64,000 bases of DNA, from assembly GCF_902686445.1 (NCBI RefSeq), contig NW_025920103.1, positions 4,944,783-5,008,782 on the forward strand. Direction: 5' to 3'. The position numbers and the translations under genes were made by a program. Source of the DNA: Sciurus carolinensis. Lineage: Eukaryota; Chordata; Mammalia; Rodentia; Sciuridae. Numbering within the stretch: position 1 is the stretch's first letter; each line of letters starts with the position of its first letter. Below are positions 35,469 to 47,305 of this stretch, one piece after another. The notes beneath the pieces were generated by a model. It was not told where the DNA came from. It did not search any database and worked only from the letters and a program-made list of their open reading frames with translations.

Positions 35469-35594
35469 TTATCTTCCCTAAGTAAGGAAGATGCTGGAGA
35501 ATATGAGTGCCATGCATCAAATTCCAAAGGACATGCTTCCACTTCAGAAAAAATTACAGTGGTTGATGCTTTACATAAAATACCAGTGAAAAAG
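35469..35594 (+). pseudogene. IGFBP7 (pseudogene copy): IGFBP7 exon (end of Ig domain)
   Basis: A 126-bp exon between CTCCACAG and GTATGT, in frame with the previous exon. It reads LSSLSKEDAGEYECHASNSK.. then KITVVDALHKIPVKK, nearly the family sequence. The DAGEYEC signature with the second Ig cysteine is intact. It has no stop of its own, so this exon has drifted little. Changes such as HEIP to HKIP remain. Confidence 0.9.
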
Positions 35595-35648
35595 GTATGT
35601 AATCAATCTCACAGCCACTCAAAATAATGACTAGTGCTTTTGCTTAAT

Positions 35649-35660
35649 AAACAGAACCAC
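35649..35660. repeat. L1 target site duplication, 5' side
   Basis: AAACAGAACCAC, repeated at 41886-41897. The element starts at 35661 with GGCGATCCAAGATGG. Confidence 0.9.
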
Positions 35661-36742
35661 GGCGATCCAAGATGGCAGCCTAGAGGGAGACTGCACCCCT
35701 GGTCGCTCCAGAATCCAGGAGTTAAGAAGGGGAGACATTGAGAGACTTGGACTGAAATAGAGCCACGGGTGAGTCTGCCCACTGGGTAAAGCTCGGCCCG
35801 GGTGGCAGGCCCAGATAGAGGTGGCTTATCGGAGCTGGGCAGGGCAGCTAGAGTCATCCACAGGCAGCCCTGTGCACTCTGGCGGTGGGTCCCATCCACA
35901 CAGCCAGCTTCTCCAGGTTCTCAGAACGGAACTGGCCCGATAGTGAGAGCCTTTCTGACCAGAACAAGCTCCGAGTCCCAGAGCCAGTGTAGTGCAGCGT
36001 ACTCCGGCACGCAAGCAGATTCAGGGACCAGATAGGGCAGCCAGAGACTTCCCCAAGTAGTCTGGACCCCTGCGGTGGGAGGTGCCGTTCAAGCCTACCT
36101 TCTCGGAGCTGACCGCCCAGTGAGAGACTTTCTACATAGAACCAGCCACAAGCCCCCGAACCAACGGAGAGCCTCTATCCGCAAGCAGCCTCTGGGATCA
36201 GGGCAGGGCAGCCAGAGACCTCTTCAGGCGGCTCTGCCCACTCCAGCTGCAGGCTCTCTTCACGGGGTGATCCAAGATGGCGGCCTAGAGGGAGACTGCA
36301 CCCCCTGTCGCTCCAGAATCCAGGAGTTAAGAAGGGGAGGCATTGAGAGACTCGGACTGAAATAGAGCCACGGGTGAGTCTGCCCACTGGGTAAAGCTCG
36401 GCCCGGGTGGCAGGCCCAGATAGAGGTGGCTTATTGGAGCCGGTCAGGGCAGCTAGAGTCTTCCCAAGGTAGCCTTCCACACTCCGGCAGTGGGCTCCTC
36501 CCACACGGCCAGCTGCATGGTGTAGGCCCACAGTGAGAGCATTTCAGCACAGAGCCAGATCCAAATCGTGGAACCATTAGGGGGCTAGGGGCAGTTTTCT
36601 TTGGATACGCTGCTTTATCAGATTCCTCCAAGACATCAGGCTACTGAAGGCTGGGAGGTGATACTCTGGAAATCTACCGGGACACTATAAGCCAATAGCG
36701 GAAAACTGCAATATCTCAGGGTCCCACTGACAACTGACCAAT
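35661..36742 (+). promoter_or_regulatory. L1 5'UTR with repeated promoter monomers
   Basis: The block GATCCAAGATGGCRGCCTAG.. at 35667 recurs at about 36270 (spacing about 604 bp), nearly identical for some 180 bp and recognisably similar for longer. Shorter pieces with GGGCAGCYAGAG recur at about 35840, 36035, 36205 and 36445, suggesting sub-monomers of roughly 170-240 bp. AAGATGGCGGC is a YY1-type motif known to set L1 start sites in human L1. A two-monomer 5'UTR is compatible with an internal pol II promoter. Confidence 0.8.
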
Positions 36743-37788
36743 ATGAGAAAACAAGGGAAGAAAATGTCCGAAACAAACCTAGATACTACATCAATAAAAC
36801 CCAATGACAGCACAGCAGAAGAAATGTCAGAAAGGGAGTTCAGAATGTACATAATTAAAATGATCAGGGAAGCTAATGAGGAGATGACAGAGCAAATGCA
36901 GGCATTGAAGGAGGAGATGAAGAGCAAATGCAGGCATTAAATGATTGCACCAATCAACAGTTAAAAGACCAAATACGGGACGCAAAGGATCATTTCAATA
37001 AAGAGTTAGAAATACTGAAAAAAAAACAAACTGAAATACTTGAAATGAAGGAAACAATATACCAAGTTAAAAACTCCATAGAAAGCATAACCAATAGGAT
37101 AGAACACCTGGAAGACAGAACCTCAGACATTGAAGACAAATTATTTAATCTTGAAAGCAAAGTTGACCAAACAGAAAAGATGGTAAGAAATCATGAACAG
37201 AATCTACAAAAATTATGGGATATCATGAAAAGGCCAAATTTAAGAATTATTGGGATTGAGGAAGGCTTAGAGAAACAAACCAAAGGAATAAACAATCTAT
37301 TCAATGAAATAATAACAGAAAATTTCCCAAATCTGAAGAATGAAATGGAAAACCAAGTACAAGAGGCTTATAGAACTCCAAACATACAAAATTACAACAG
37401 ACCCACACCAAGGCACATTATTATGAAAATACCTAACATACAAAATACAGACAGAATTTTAAAGGCCGCGCGAGAAAAGAATCAAATTACATTCAGAGGG
37501 AAACCAATAAGAATATCAGCAGATTTTTCAATCCAGACCCTAAAAGCCAGAAGGGCCTGGAACAACATATACCAAGCCCTGAAAGAAAACGGATGCCAAC
37601 CAAGAATCTTATACCCAGCAAAACTTACCTTCAAATTTGACGATGAAATAAGATCCTTCCATGATAAACAAAAGCTAAAGGAATTTACAAAAAGAAAGCC
37701 AGCATTACAGAACATTCTCAGCAAAATATTCCATGAGGAAGAGATGAAAAACAACGATGCAAATCAGCAACAGGAGGCGCTAGCCTAA
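36743..37788 (+). pseudogene. L1 ORF1 (RNA-binding chaperone), frameshifted
   Basis: It begins MRKQGKKMSETN and ends in a stop at 37786-37788. It encodes the trimeric RNA-binding ORF1 protein, with a long coiled coil (heptads, about residues 40-150) and an RRM-like core starting at NLRIIGIEEG. At 36891-36954 the phrase AGCAAATGCAGGCATT occurs twice, 32 bp apart. A 32-bp insertion shifts the frame and exactly explains why the N-terminal part (to 36940) and the remainder (from 36928) lie in different frames. Without it the length would be about 337 residues, normal for the family. Confidence 0.92.
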
Positions 37789-37819
37789 AGGAATAGCCAA
37801 ATAAAGGAGAAACCAAATC

Positions 37820-40800
37820 ATGTCAAAAACAAATATGAGTCAATTGACTGGGAATACAAATCATATCACAATAATAACCCTGAATGTTAATGGCCTGAAC
37901 TCATCAATCAAAAGACACAGACTGGCAGATTGGATTAAAAAGAAAAATCCAACAATATGCTGCCTGCAAGAGACTCATCTCATAGAAAAAGACACCCATA
38001 GACCAAAGGTGAAAGGATGGGGAAAAACATACCATGCACACGGACACAGCAAAAAAGCTGGAGTATCCATCCTCATCTCAGATAATGTGGACTTCAAACC
38101 AAAACTAGTCAGAAGGGATAAAGAAGGACATTACATGCTGCTTAAGGGAAGCATAAATCAGCAAGACATAACAATCATAAATATCTATGCCCCGAACATT
38201 GGCTCATCCACGTACGTCAAACAAATCCTTCTCAATTCCAGAAATCAAATAGACCACAACACAATCATACTAGGCGATTTTAACACACCTCTCTCACCAC
38301 TGGATAAATCTTCCAAACAAAAATTGAATAAAGAAACTATAGATCTCAACAACACAATCAGCAATTTAGACTTAACAGACATATATAGAATATACCATCC
38401 AACAAAGAACGAATACACTTTCTTCTCAGCAGCACATGGATCCTTCTCTAAAATAGACCATATTTTATGCCACAAAGCTACTGTTAGCAAATACAAGAAG
38501 ATAGAGATACTACCTTGTACTCTATCAGATCATAATGGATTGAAATTAGAAATAAATGACAGAATAAAAAACAGAAACTTCTCCAATACCTGGAGACTAA
38601 ATAATACACTATTATATGATGAATGGATAACAGAAGACATCAGGAGGGAAATAAAAAAATTCTTAGAAGTAAACGAGAACAAAGACACATCATATCAAAA
38701 TCTCTGGGACACTATGAAAGCAGTACTTAGAGGAAGATTTATTTCATGGGGTGCATTCAAAAAAAGAAGTAGAAATCAACAAATAAACGACTTAACACTA
38801 CAGCTCAAAGCGCTAGAAAAAGAAGAGCAGACCAATACCAAAAGTAGTAGAAGACAGGAAATAGTTAAAATCAGAGCCGAAATCAACGAAATCGAAACAA
38901 AAGAAACAATTGGAAAAATTAACAAAATAAATAGTTGGTTTTTTGTAAAAATACATAAAATTGATAAACCCTTAGCCACACTAACAAAGAGAAAGAGGGA
39001 GAAAACTCAAATTACTAAAATTCGAAATGAACAAGGAAACATCACAACAGACACGAGTGAAATACAAAACATAATTAGAAGCTATTTCGAAAATCTATAC
39101 TCCAACAAAACAGAAAACCTCGAAGACTTCAACAAATTTCTAGAGACATATGAATTACCTAAACTGAACGAGGAGGACATACACAACTTAAATAAACCAA
39201 TTTCAAGCAATGAAATAGAAGAGGTCATCAAAAGCCTACCAACAAAGAAAAGTCCAGGACCAGATGGGTTCTCAGCCGAGTTCTACAAAACCTTTAAAGA
39301 AGAGCTCATTCAAATACTCCTCAAACTATTCCATGAAATAGAAGAGGAGGGAACCCTCCCAAACTCGTTCTATGAAGCCAATATCACCCTGATACCTAAA
39401 CCAGACAGAGACACATCGAGGAAAGAAAATTTCAGACCAATATCCTTAATGAACATCGACGCAAAAATTCTCAACAAAATTTTAGCAAATCGCATACAAA
39501 TATATATTAAAAAGATAGTGCACCATGATCAAGTGGGTTTTATCCCAGGGATGCAAGGTTGGTTCAACATTCAGAAATCAATAAATGTCATTCACCATAT
39601 CAACAGACTTAAAGTTAGGAATCACATGATTATTTCAATAGATGCAGAAAAAGCATTCGATAAAATACAGCATCCCTTCATGCTCAAAACACTAGAAAAA
39701 ATTGGGGTAGTGGGAACATTCCTAAACATGATAAAGGCAATCTACACTAAGCCCATGGCTAATATCATTCTAAATGGTGAAAAACTGAAAGTGTTCCCCC
39801 TAAAAACAGGAACAAGGCAGGGATGCCCTCTTTCACCACTTCTATTCAACATCGTCCTTGAGACTCTAGCCAGAGCAATCAGACAAACCAAAGAAATTAA
39901 AGGGATACGAATAGGAAAAGAAGAACTCAAACTATCCCTGTTCGCTGATGACATGATTATATATTTAGAGGAACCTGGAAATTCCACCAGAAAACTTTTA
40001 GAACTCATAAATGAATTCAGTAAAGTAGCAGGTTACAAGATCAATGCTCATAAATCCAATGCATTTTTATACATAAGTGATGAATCTTCAGAAAGAGAAA
40101 TTAGGAAAACTACCCCATTCACAATAGCATCAAAAAAAATAAAATACTTGGGAATCAATCTCACAAAAGAGGTGAAAGACCTCTACAATGAGAACTACAG
40201 AACACTAAAGAAAGAAATTAAAGAAAACCTTAGAAGATGGAAAGATCTCCCATGTTCCTGGATAGGCAGAATTAATATTGTCAAAATGGCTATACTACCT
40301 AAAGTGCTATACAGATTCAATGCAATTCCAATTAAAATCCCAATGATGTACCTTGCAGAAATAGAGCAAGCAATTATGAAATTCATCTGGAAGAATAAAA
40401 AACCTAGAATAGCTAAAGCAATCCTCAGTAGCAAGAGCGAAGCAGGGGGTATTGCAATACCAGATCTTCAACTCTACTACAAAGCAATAGTAACAAAAAA
40501 GGCATGGTATTGGAACCAAAATAGACAGGTAGATCAATGGTACAGAATATAGGACATGGACACAAACCCAAATAAATACAATTTTCTCATACTAGACAAA
40601 GGTTCCAAAAATATGCAATGGAGAAAAGATAGCCTCTTCAACAAATGGTGCTGGGAAAACTGGAAAACCATATGCAACAGAATGAAATTAAACCCCTATC
40701 TCTCACCCTACACAAAACTCAACTCAAAATGGATCAAGGACCTCGGAATCAGACCAGAGACCCTGCATCTTATAAAAGAAAAAGTAGGTCCAAATCTTCA

Positions 40801-41668
40801 ACTTGTTGGCTTAGGATCAGACTTCCTTAACAGGACTCCCATAGCACAAGAAATAAAAGCAAGAATCAACAACTGGGATAGATTCAAACTAAAAAGCTTT
40901 CTCTCAGCAAAGGAAACTATCAGAAATGTGAAGAGAGAGCCTACAGAGTGGGAGAATATTTTTGCCAACCATACCTCAGATAGAGCGCTAATTTCCAGAA
41001 TCTATAAAGAACTCAAAAAACTCTACACGAAGAATACAAATAATCCAATCGACAAATGGGCTAAGGAAATGAACAGACACTTCACAGAAGAAGATGTACA
41101 AGTAATCAACAGATATATGAAAAAATGTTCAACATCCCTAGTAATAAGGGAAATGCAAATCAAAACTACCCTAAGATTTCATCTCACCCCAATTAGAATG
41201 GCGATTATCAAGAACACAAGCAACAATAGGTGTTGGCGAGGATGTGGTGAAAAAGGAACACTCATACATTGCTGGTGGGGTTGCAAATTAGTGCAGCCAC
41301 TCTGGAAAGCAGTGTGGAGATTCCTCAGAAAGCTTGGAATGGAAACACCATTTGACCCAGTTATCCCACTCCTTGGCCTATACCCAAAGGACTTAAAATC
41401 AGCATACTACAGAGATACAGCCACATCAATGTTCATTGCTGCTCAATTCACCATAGCCAGATTGTGGAACCAACCTAGATGCCCTCCAGTTGATGAATGG
41501 ATAAAGAAACTGTGGCATATTTATACAATGGAATATTACTCCGCAATGAAGAATGATAAAATTATGGCATTTGTAGGCAAATGGACGAAATTGGAGAATA
41601 TCATGCTAAGTGAGATAAGCCAATCTCAAAAAACTAAAGGACGAAAGATCTCGCTGATAAGCAAATGA
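37820..41668 (+). pseudogene. L1 ORF2 (endonuclease/reverse transcriptase), one stop codon
   Basis: The frame starts [12 protein letters not shown] and would be about 1,282 codons, normal for ORF2. It is open except for TAG at 40550-40552 (codon 911), so the frame is read as 910 residues and continues downstream from codon 912. The AP-type endonuclease shows N22/N24 (LNVNGLN), E51 (QETHL), GDFN at 152-155 and SDH at 236-238. The reverse transcriptase catalytic FADD is at 708-711. The cysteine-rich C-terminus ([15 protein letters not shown]) lies at about 1138-1155, downstream of the stop. All key catalytic residues are present. The product would lack the C-terminal 370 residues. Confidence 0.95.
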
Positions 41669-41886
41669 GGACATATAATGGGGGTTGGGAGGGGTTAGCA
41701 TTAGGTTTAGGGTTAGGTTTAGAGTTAGGCTAAGGAGAGCGGTAAGAATGAAGGAAAGAAGGACTGTATAGAGGGAAAAGAGGGGTGGGAGGGTGGGGGG
41801 GAAGGGAAAAAAATAAACATCATTACCCTATGTAAATGTAAAAAATAAAATAAAATGTGAAAATATCAATAAAAGTGAGAAAAAAA
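41669..41886 (+). other. L1 3'UTR with G-rich tract and A tail
   Basis: It contains GTTAGCATTAGGTTTAGGG and TTAGGTTTAGAGTTAGGC (telomere-like TTAGG words), then a purine-rich block ending GGGTGGGAGGGTGGGGGGG, which could form a G-quadruplex. AATAAA-type signals and a short A tail follow. Confidence 0.85.
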
Positions 41887-41897
41887 AACAGAACCAC
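41886..41897. repeat. L1 target site duplication, 3' side
   Basis: AAACAGAACCAC after the A tail, identical to 35649-35660. Confidence 0.9.
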
Positions 41898-42347
41898 AAA
41901 TCAAAGCATCGAACACAACTATTAATAAAAATTTAGTAAAGTAAGGAATCTCCAAGGGCATTAGGTATGCCTTAAAAATGTAGATTACATGGTTCCAAAA
42001 GGGTATTTGAATGACTGACAAAGGCCAATATTATGACTTAGATACTTTCAACTTATCTTTCATGTAGAGTCAAAACTCAAATCTGACTGGAATGGCTTCT
42101 ATTTCCCATAAGTTTTTCTACCTACATGGCATTTTTTTAATGAGAGCTGGTCTTTAGTCTTGCTGGACTTTATCTTGGTGTTTGTGAGATGTACTCTTCC
42201 AGGCCTATAATAAGATCCTCTTTTGTACATAGACCAATACAGCAGAACTACCTTCCATATCTAACATTGTACAGCTAAAATTCCTCAGAGGACTTCAGCA
42301 TGTCATTTATACTATTACCCATTTATCCTTTATCCCGATGTTTTTGT

Positions 42348-42482
42348 TTTGCTTTCCTAAAGAGATAGGGTCTTGCTATGTTGCCCAGGCTGGCCTTGAA
42401 CACCAGGATTCAAAAGACCCTCCTGTTGCAGCCTCCAAAGTAACTGGGACTGTGTGCAAATGCACATCACCACACCCTACCC
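42348..42482 (-). mobile_element. B1 SINE
   Basis: An inverted B1: AGATAGGGTCTTGCTATGTTG, CCCAGGCTGGCCTTGAACAC and the CCTCC..CTGGGACTG end. Confidence 0.85.
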
Positions 42483-42589
42483 TTTATTCCTGCATTTTAG
42501 CATCTTTATTTATCTGTAACACTGAATTAATTGCTAATCAAAAAGTCAACCATATCAATATAAGTAACTAATTGTTATCTTTTTAACAA

Positions 42590-42846
42590 GTGAAGATGAT
42601 GAACTATAAAACTAAAAAATATATTACTCAACAATAACTAAAAGTAGTCACAGATAACGACAACCCTATTCTTGCCTAGTGGTGAGTTTCTGTAATCAAA
42701 TCCACTAATGCTTTAATTATATTCACTTGTTTTGACACAGAGAAATACCAATAAAGACAACACATCAAGACTTTATTTTCTATTTATGGAAGAAAAGAGT
42801 GCATATTATTAAACAAAACAAATAAAATGCTTTCTATCACAACTCA
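42590..42846 (+). pseudogene. IGFBP7 (pseudogene copy): IGFBP7 last exon and 3'UTR
   Basis: After TTTTTAACAAG comes TGAAGATGATGAACTATAA, matching the family's last codons (..GEGAEL, stop) with changes. The rest follows the remembered IGFBP7 3'UTR: AAAAGTAGTCACAGATAAC, TTCTTGCCTA, AATCCACTAA, ACACAGAGAAATACCAATAA, CACATCAAGACTTT. AATAAA lies at 42821-42826. The acceptor junction appears to have lost a G, which would put a TGA first in frame after the splice; I am not certain of that base. It lies 7 kb from the previous exon because of the L1. Confidence 0.75.
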
Positions 42847-42905
42847 ATACATTGTCATTCTTTTAAAGCTGTATCATAGAAATAAGACAGGATTTTTGTT
42901 ATTTT

Positions 42906-43093
42906 TCCTGGTACTATGGATAAAATCCAGGGGTGCTCCAACATTGAGCTGTATTCCCAGTTCTTTTTATTCATTCATTTATTTATAGATAGAGTGTTGC
43001 TAAATTATTTAGGCTGACCTTGAGCTTGCCATTCTCTTGCCTCAGCCTCCCCTATTGCTGGGATTGTGGTCCTGTACCACTGTGCCCAGCAAG
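42906..43093 (-). mobile_element. B1-dID SINE
   Basis: An inverted ID remnant (ATAAAATCCAGGGGTGCTCC) is followed by an inverted B1 (TTGCCTCAGCCTCCCCTATTG, CTGGGATTGTGG, CCACTGTGCCCAGC). Confidence 0.85.
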
Positions 43094-43530
43094 ACATGGG
43101 CATTTACAAGAATCTGGTTGAGAAGCCTTTAAAGATCTAAATACTCATCATTTGAGGTGCAATGCTCAATGACATAAGTTCCTGGAACAACAGCTTTCAT
43201 GCATAAGTTCATTGAAGTACAAAGAGTGAAATGTGTACCTTAATTTAACTTCATCATAAAGCCTCACAGAGAAACAGCAATTATTAAACTTTGCAAACTC
43301 CATTTTGCATTAAATGCTTTGTAAAAATATATAACTCTAACAAGTGATGAAATGCTAGTTTATATTATATTCATCTAAATAAAGCTTAAGTTTAGCTGTC
43401 ACACTATAAATAATAATAATTTTAAATTTACTTTCTGGTTACCATGTATGAAAGTCTACTTTTTCAATTCAAATTTAATAATTTAAATTTTAACTATCAT
43501 TTTGTAATGTTTTAAAATAATGTTACTACA

Positions 43531-43752
43531 CTTTTTCAGATCCATTAATAAAAAAAATAGTCACCAGGATCCAAGGTACATTCATTTAACTCACAAATAT
43601 CATGATCTGTTAAGCTATTCAACAGGCAGTAAGTTGAATGCAACATAATTGGAATTTTTCCTATAAAAATTTTCTGATGCTGAGTTTGAAGTTGTTCTTC
43701 ACTTTCTTTAATGACTGTTTTTGTTATGTAAACATAAAGTGGAGCAGAACAC
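43531..43752 (-). pseudogene. POLR2B (pseudogene copy): POLR2B exon (RPB2 protrusion region), frameshifted
   Basis: Reading -, [20 protein letters not shown].. [21 protein letters not shown].. [12 protein letters not shown] closely follows the second-largest RNA polymerase II subunit RPB2. A base inserted in a T-run near 43557 shifts the frame, so the conserved NGSEK that follows is out of frame. An acceptor-like TATTTTCAAAG lies before it. The donor is unclear. Conserved residues have changed (IMLRS to IMLHS, LTDRD to LTDHD). Confidence 0.9.
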
Positions 43753-43884
43753 CTTTGAAAATAGAAGTAGATCACAGTTGAGCAATAGTAGGGTATTTGC
43801 TAAAACATAAATCCTCACCTGGTTAACATATTTTCTGAATTTTATTTCAGTATCATCTGATGACAAAAATATATATATTTCTTA

Positions 43885-43998
<114 letters not shown>

Positions 43999-44451
43999 CT
44001 AAAATCAAACAAGAAACAGGAAAAGGGAAAATAAATTTTCCCATAAACACTTCATTGATTCTGACGTTAATAATTGACATTAGTATTTTAAGTAAATTTA
44101 GCTCTTCAAATTGGCAAAATTAATCTATTTTATTGATATAAGGACTCTTCAAAGTCAACATACACACTACATATATGTATAGTTTTACACCTAATTGCTT
44201 TATTAAGGTGAAAATAAAATGACTTATGCCATAGGTACGTAAAAACTGCATACAGGTTTATATCTGTGAAAACAAATTTTATTAATGATCTATACAATTT
44301 CATACCCCTCTCTCTGGTTAAGGGCAAAAGTACAAAATGAACAGAGAATAAAAATAAATTGACATTTAGAACTTCTCAAATCTAATCAATAGAATATTAG
44401 AAAAAATAAACCTAACTCTTCCATTAAACAACCAAAAAATAAATAAATAAA

Positions 44452-44648
44452 AGGGCAGGCACAGTGACACATGCCTATAGCCCCAGTGACTTGGGAGACT
44501 GAGACAAGAGGATGGCAAGTTCAAGGACAGCAACTTAGCAAACTCCTAAGCAACTTAGTGAGACTCTGTCTCAAAATTGTATGAAAAATTTTAAAAGGCT
44601 TGGGATACAGCTTAGTGGTAAAGCATCCTTGGGTTAAATTCCCAGTAC

Positions 44649-44650
<2 letters not shown>
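44452..44650 (+). mobile_element. B1-dID SINE
   Basis: GGGCAGGCACAGTGACACATG, CCTATAGCCCCAGTGACTTGG, then the ID-derived GGGATACAGCTTAGTGG and TTCCCAGTACC. Its tail has become a (CA)n tract. Confidence 0.9.
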
Positions 44651-44651
<1 letters not shown>

Positions 44652-44703
<52 letters not shown>

Positions 44704-44724
44704 AGAGAGACACACACACACACC
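44652..44724. repeat. (CA)n / (GA)n microsatellite
   Basis: A long CA run, then GAGAGAGAGA, then CA again, growing from the tail of the SINE at 44452. Reading frames here are artefacts of the repeat. Confidence 0.95.
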
Positions 44725-45267
44725 AAAAAAGAAATCCTAATCATTCTCAATCTGTATAAAGTAGTAAGCACTTCCAATCCTGACTGACTATAGCTCAGTC
44801 CACAGCAAAATACAAACAAACAAAAAGTTCTCAAACATCTGCTGCTTAACTAAACAAGATCCATGAATATAACTCTTCAGAGAGAAAAAGACACAGGATT
44901 TCTCTTTACATCAAATCTCATAGAAGATGGGACTAAGCAGACCATTCCCTAAGGGAAAATTATTGACATCCAAGGCTTCCAAACTGGAATAGATAAAGAG
45001 AAAAGAGAATTGGTAGGAGTATTGAACCAAGGGGAAGGACCCTCCATTCCTTATTTCCATCATCTAATTTAGGAAACTATCTTAGACCACTATAAGATTT
45101 TCAACTACTTCCAAACTCTTTCCCTTTCAAATAAATACCATTTCCAAAGTGACCTTTCTTAAAAATGCTTTATGCATATTCTCTGATAATTTTTCAAGAA
45201 TTCCTCACATCATCCAAACTCTCTGACAATCTGGCTCCATCTTATCATCCAGTAAGATCAAAAACAG

Positions 45268-45452
45268 AAACTGAGCTGGGTGCAGTGGTACACACCTGTG
45301 ATCCCAGCTACTTGAGTGGCTGAGACAAAAGCTGCCTGGGCAACTCATTAAGGCCATATCTCAAGATAACATAAAAAGGTCTGGGACTATAGCTCAGTGG
45401 TAGAGGACTTGCCTCAGCACAGATGAGGCCCTGGGCTAAATACCTAGTATTA
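45268..45452 (+). mobile_element. B1-dID SINE
   Basis: GAGCTGGGTGCAGTGGTACAC, CCTGTGATCCCAGCTACTTG, then GGACTATAGCTCAGTGGTAG and GGACTTGCCTCAGCAC. The sequence at 44725-45267 and 45453-46154 holds nothing recognisable. Confidence 0.9.
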
Positions 45453-46154
45453 TGGGGTGGGAGGTTGGGGGAAGATAAACTATAATTCAGAGGTTGATTG
45501 CTATGGTTCCCATCCCATTCTCAGACCAAATGCATCAAATATTTTCTTATGGAAATATTTAAGCCTCTTTCTCCTCTTCTCTTATTTTCTATAAAGCTCT
45601 GAAAACTAAGTTTTACAGATCACTTCTAGTGGTACTTTGAATATACTGTTATACTATTATCTCTCTTCTTATGCATAAACCATGAAGAAAAAATGAGAAA
45701 AAAGAAATCTTATGTCCCTTTTTCCATCACAGCCCTTGAAAAGTCAATTACTTTTGCTGTTAAGAGAAAAAATCAGTGTAGCATGTCCATTTAGAATCAG
45801 AACAAACCAGCCCTCTTAATATAAGCTATGGAGAAATAAGACTGAAATGGCTAGAAATAACCACTTTTCCCACTATGTAACTCTACCTCATTATGCTTTA
45901 CACTTTTCCCTGTTAATCAAAGTCCAACATTATTTCACAGCTGCCTCTCTACATTTCTAAAACTGGGGATAGACAATGCATTATTTTGGACTTTACAATC
46001 ATTATATAAAACTAAAATAATACATTTAACAATTTTATAATTTTAAGTTCTAATTTTAACAATGCTTAAAAATTCTCATATGTGAATAAAACTTCAAAGA
46101 ATTGAAAAAATAAAAAAGGCTAATTAGTTTTGATGATTTTCCTTTTTGGCTTTT

Positions 46155-46271
46155 GTTTGTATTTTGAGAATGGTATCCCCTTCTTACCCAAGCTGGGCTC
46201 AAACTGGAGATCCTCCAACCTCAGCCTCTGAAGTAGCTAGGATTACAGACAGGCACCCCCACATTCAGCTT
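46155..46271 (-). mobile_element. B1 SINE
   Basis: An inverted B1: ACCCAAGCTGGGCTCAAACTG, GATCCTCCAACCTCAGCCTC, TAGCTAGGATTACAGACAGGC. Confidence 0.8.
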
Positions 46272-46370
46272 ATGATTTTCCTTTTTTTAGTCTCATATTG
46301 TTATGATAATGCATCCCATGTAATAAACAAAAATCAGGAGAAAAAGCCCTCCTAACACTTTTTTTTTTAT

Positions 46371-46546
46371 CCAGGCATGATGGCACTGCCTGTAATCCTA
46401 GCTACCTGGAAGTCTAAGGCAGGATGGTTTTCAGGTTTGAGGACAGCCTTTTCAATGAGAAAGAGTTCATATGTTCATATAAATAGCTCATATGTCAAGT
46501 ACCTTCCTAGTATGTACAAGGTCCTGGGTTCAAACCCCAGAACTGG
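46371..46546 (+). mobile_element. B1-dID SINE
   Basis: CAGGCATGATGGCACTGCCTG, TAATCCTAGCTACCTGG, then an ID part ending GTCCTGGGTTCAAACCCCAG. Confidence 0.85.
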
Positions 46547-46853
46547 AAGGGAGGAAAAAGAGACAAAAAGTAAAATTATCTAAAGTAATTATTTCTGACT
46601 TGCTTCTCTTAGTTGTTCATCTTTGAGTTGCTTCTTTCCAAATATTAAATACCCCCATCTGCATAACGATTATGGTTTTGACTTACTTACAAAAACATAT
46701 CTCTAGTAAGAATAAATCAGAAGTTGACTAAAGATGCTGTAAGTACACTGCTAAAAAACTCTTACTGACTTTTAAACTTTAAGTCAAGTGCAAGCGGGGT
46801 TGAAATTTCAAACTATCTTCTATCCACGTAACTTATTAGAATAACCATCTTAC

Positions 46854-47003
46854 CACTTTTTCGACTTCTCCACTAGCATGTTGAGTTCCAGCTTGTAGGT
46901 CAATAGGTGGAGCATCTTCCACAATTCTTTGAGCAAACATCTGAATAAACTCATCAAAAGAATCCACAGTTGTCTGACCAAGCCTTTTTCATCACAATAA
47001 GAA
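46854..47003 (-). pseudogene. POLR2B (pseudogene copy): POLR2B N-terminal exon
   Basis: Reading -, the acceptor TTTTTCTAG, then [11 protein letters not shown], then (after an apparent one-base loss near 46968) [20 protein letters not shown].. QHASGEVEK, and a good donor GTAAGA. This is the RPB2 segment at about residues 32-80. With 43886 and 43531 it gives three consecutive exons in the right order, separated by introns. Exons before it were not found up to the array. Confidence 0.9.
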
Positions 47004-47305
47004 CTAGAAAAATAATGAAGTCCAAAATCAGTTTCAACTTGGTTTGTTTTCTAGCATAGTTCTTCATTCTCCTTATAATCCAATTCAAATTCTCTTAGGA
47101 ACCAATCACTATATGCCAACCACTAAACAAGATGTTATGAGGTACCTAAAAAATAATAACGTCAGCACTAGGTATTTTATAGACAAATTTTATTCAACCT
47201 CTTTAAAAATTTCTTGAAAAAAGTGTCAAAGAAAATGGAGAATGAAAAATAATATTAAAATTTTTAATTAGAATAAAAGGGAGGATGGTGATATTAACAA
47301 ATAAA

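Larger units (their letters stand above)
35661..41886 (+). mobile_element. Full-length L1 retrotransposon
   Basis: About 6.2 kb with every part present: a 5'UTR of about 1.08 kb with internal repeats, ORF1, a 31-bp spacer, ORF2, a 3'UTR with a polypurine tract, an A tail, and a perfect 12-bp target duplication. It interrupts the last intron of the IGFBP7 copy. The near-intact frames and clean duplication mark a recent insertion. ORF1 carries a 32-bp tandem duplication and ORF2 one stop, so this copy is not expected to move by itself. Confidence 0.96.

Noticed and set aside
44521..44834. Frames of the type CVCVCVCV
   Set aside because: Translated CA microsatellite, not a protein.
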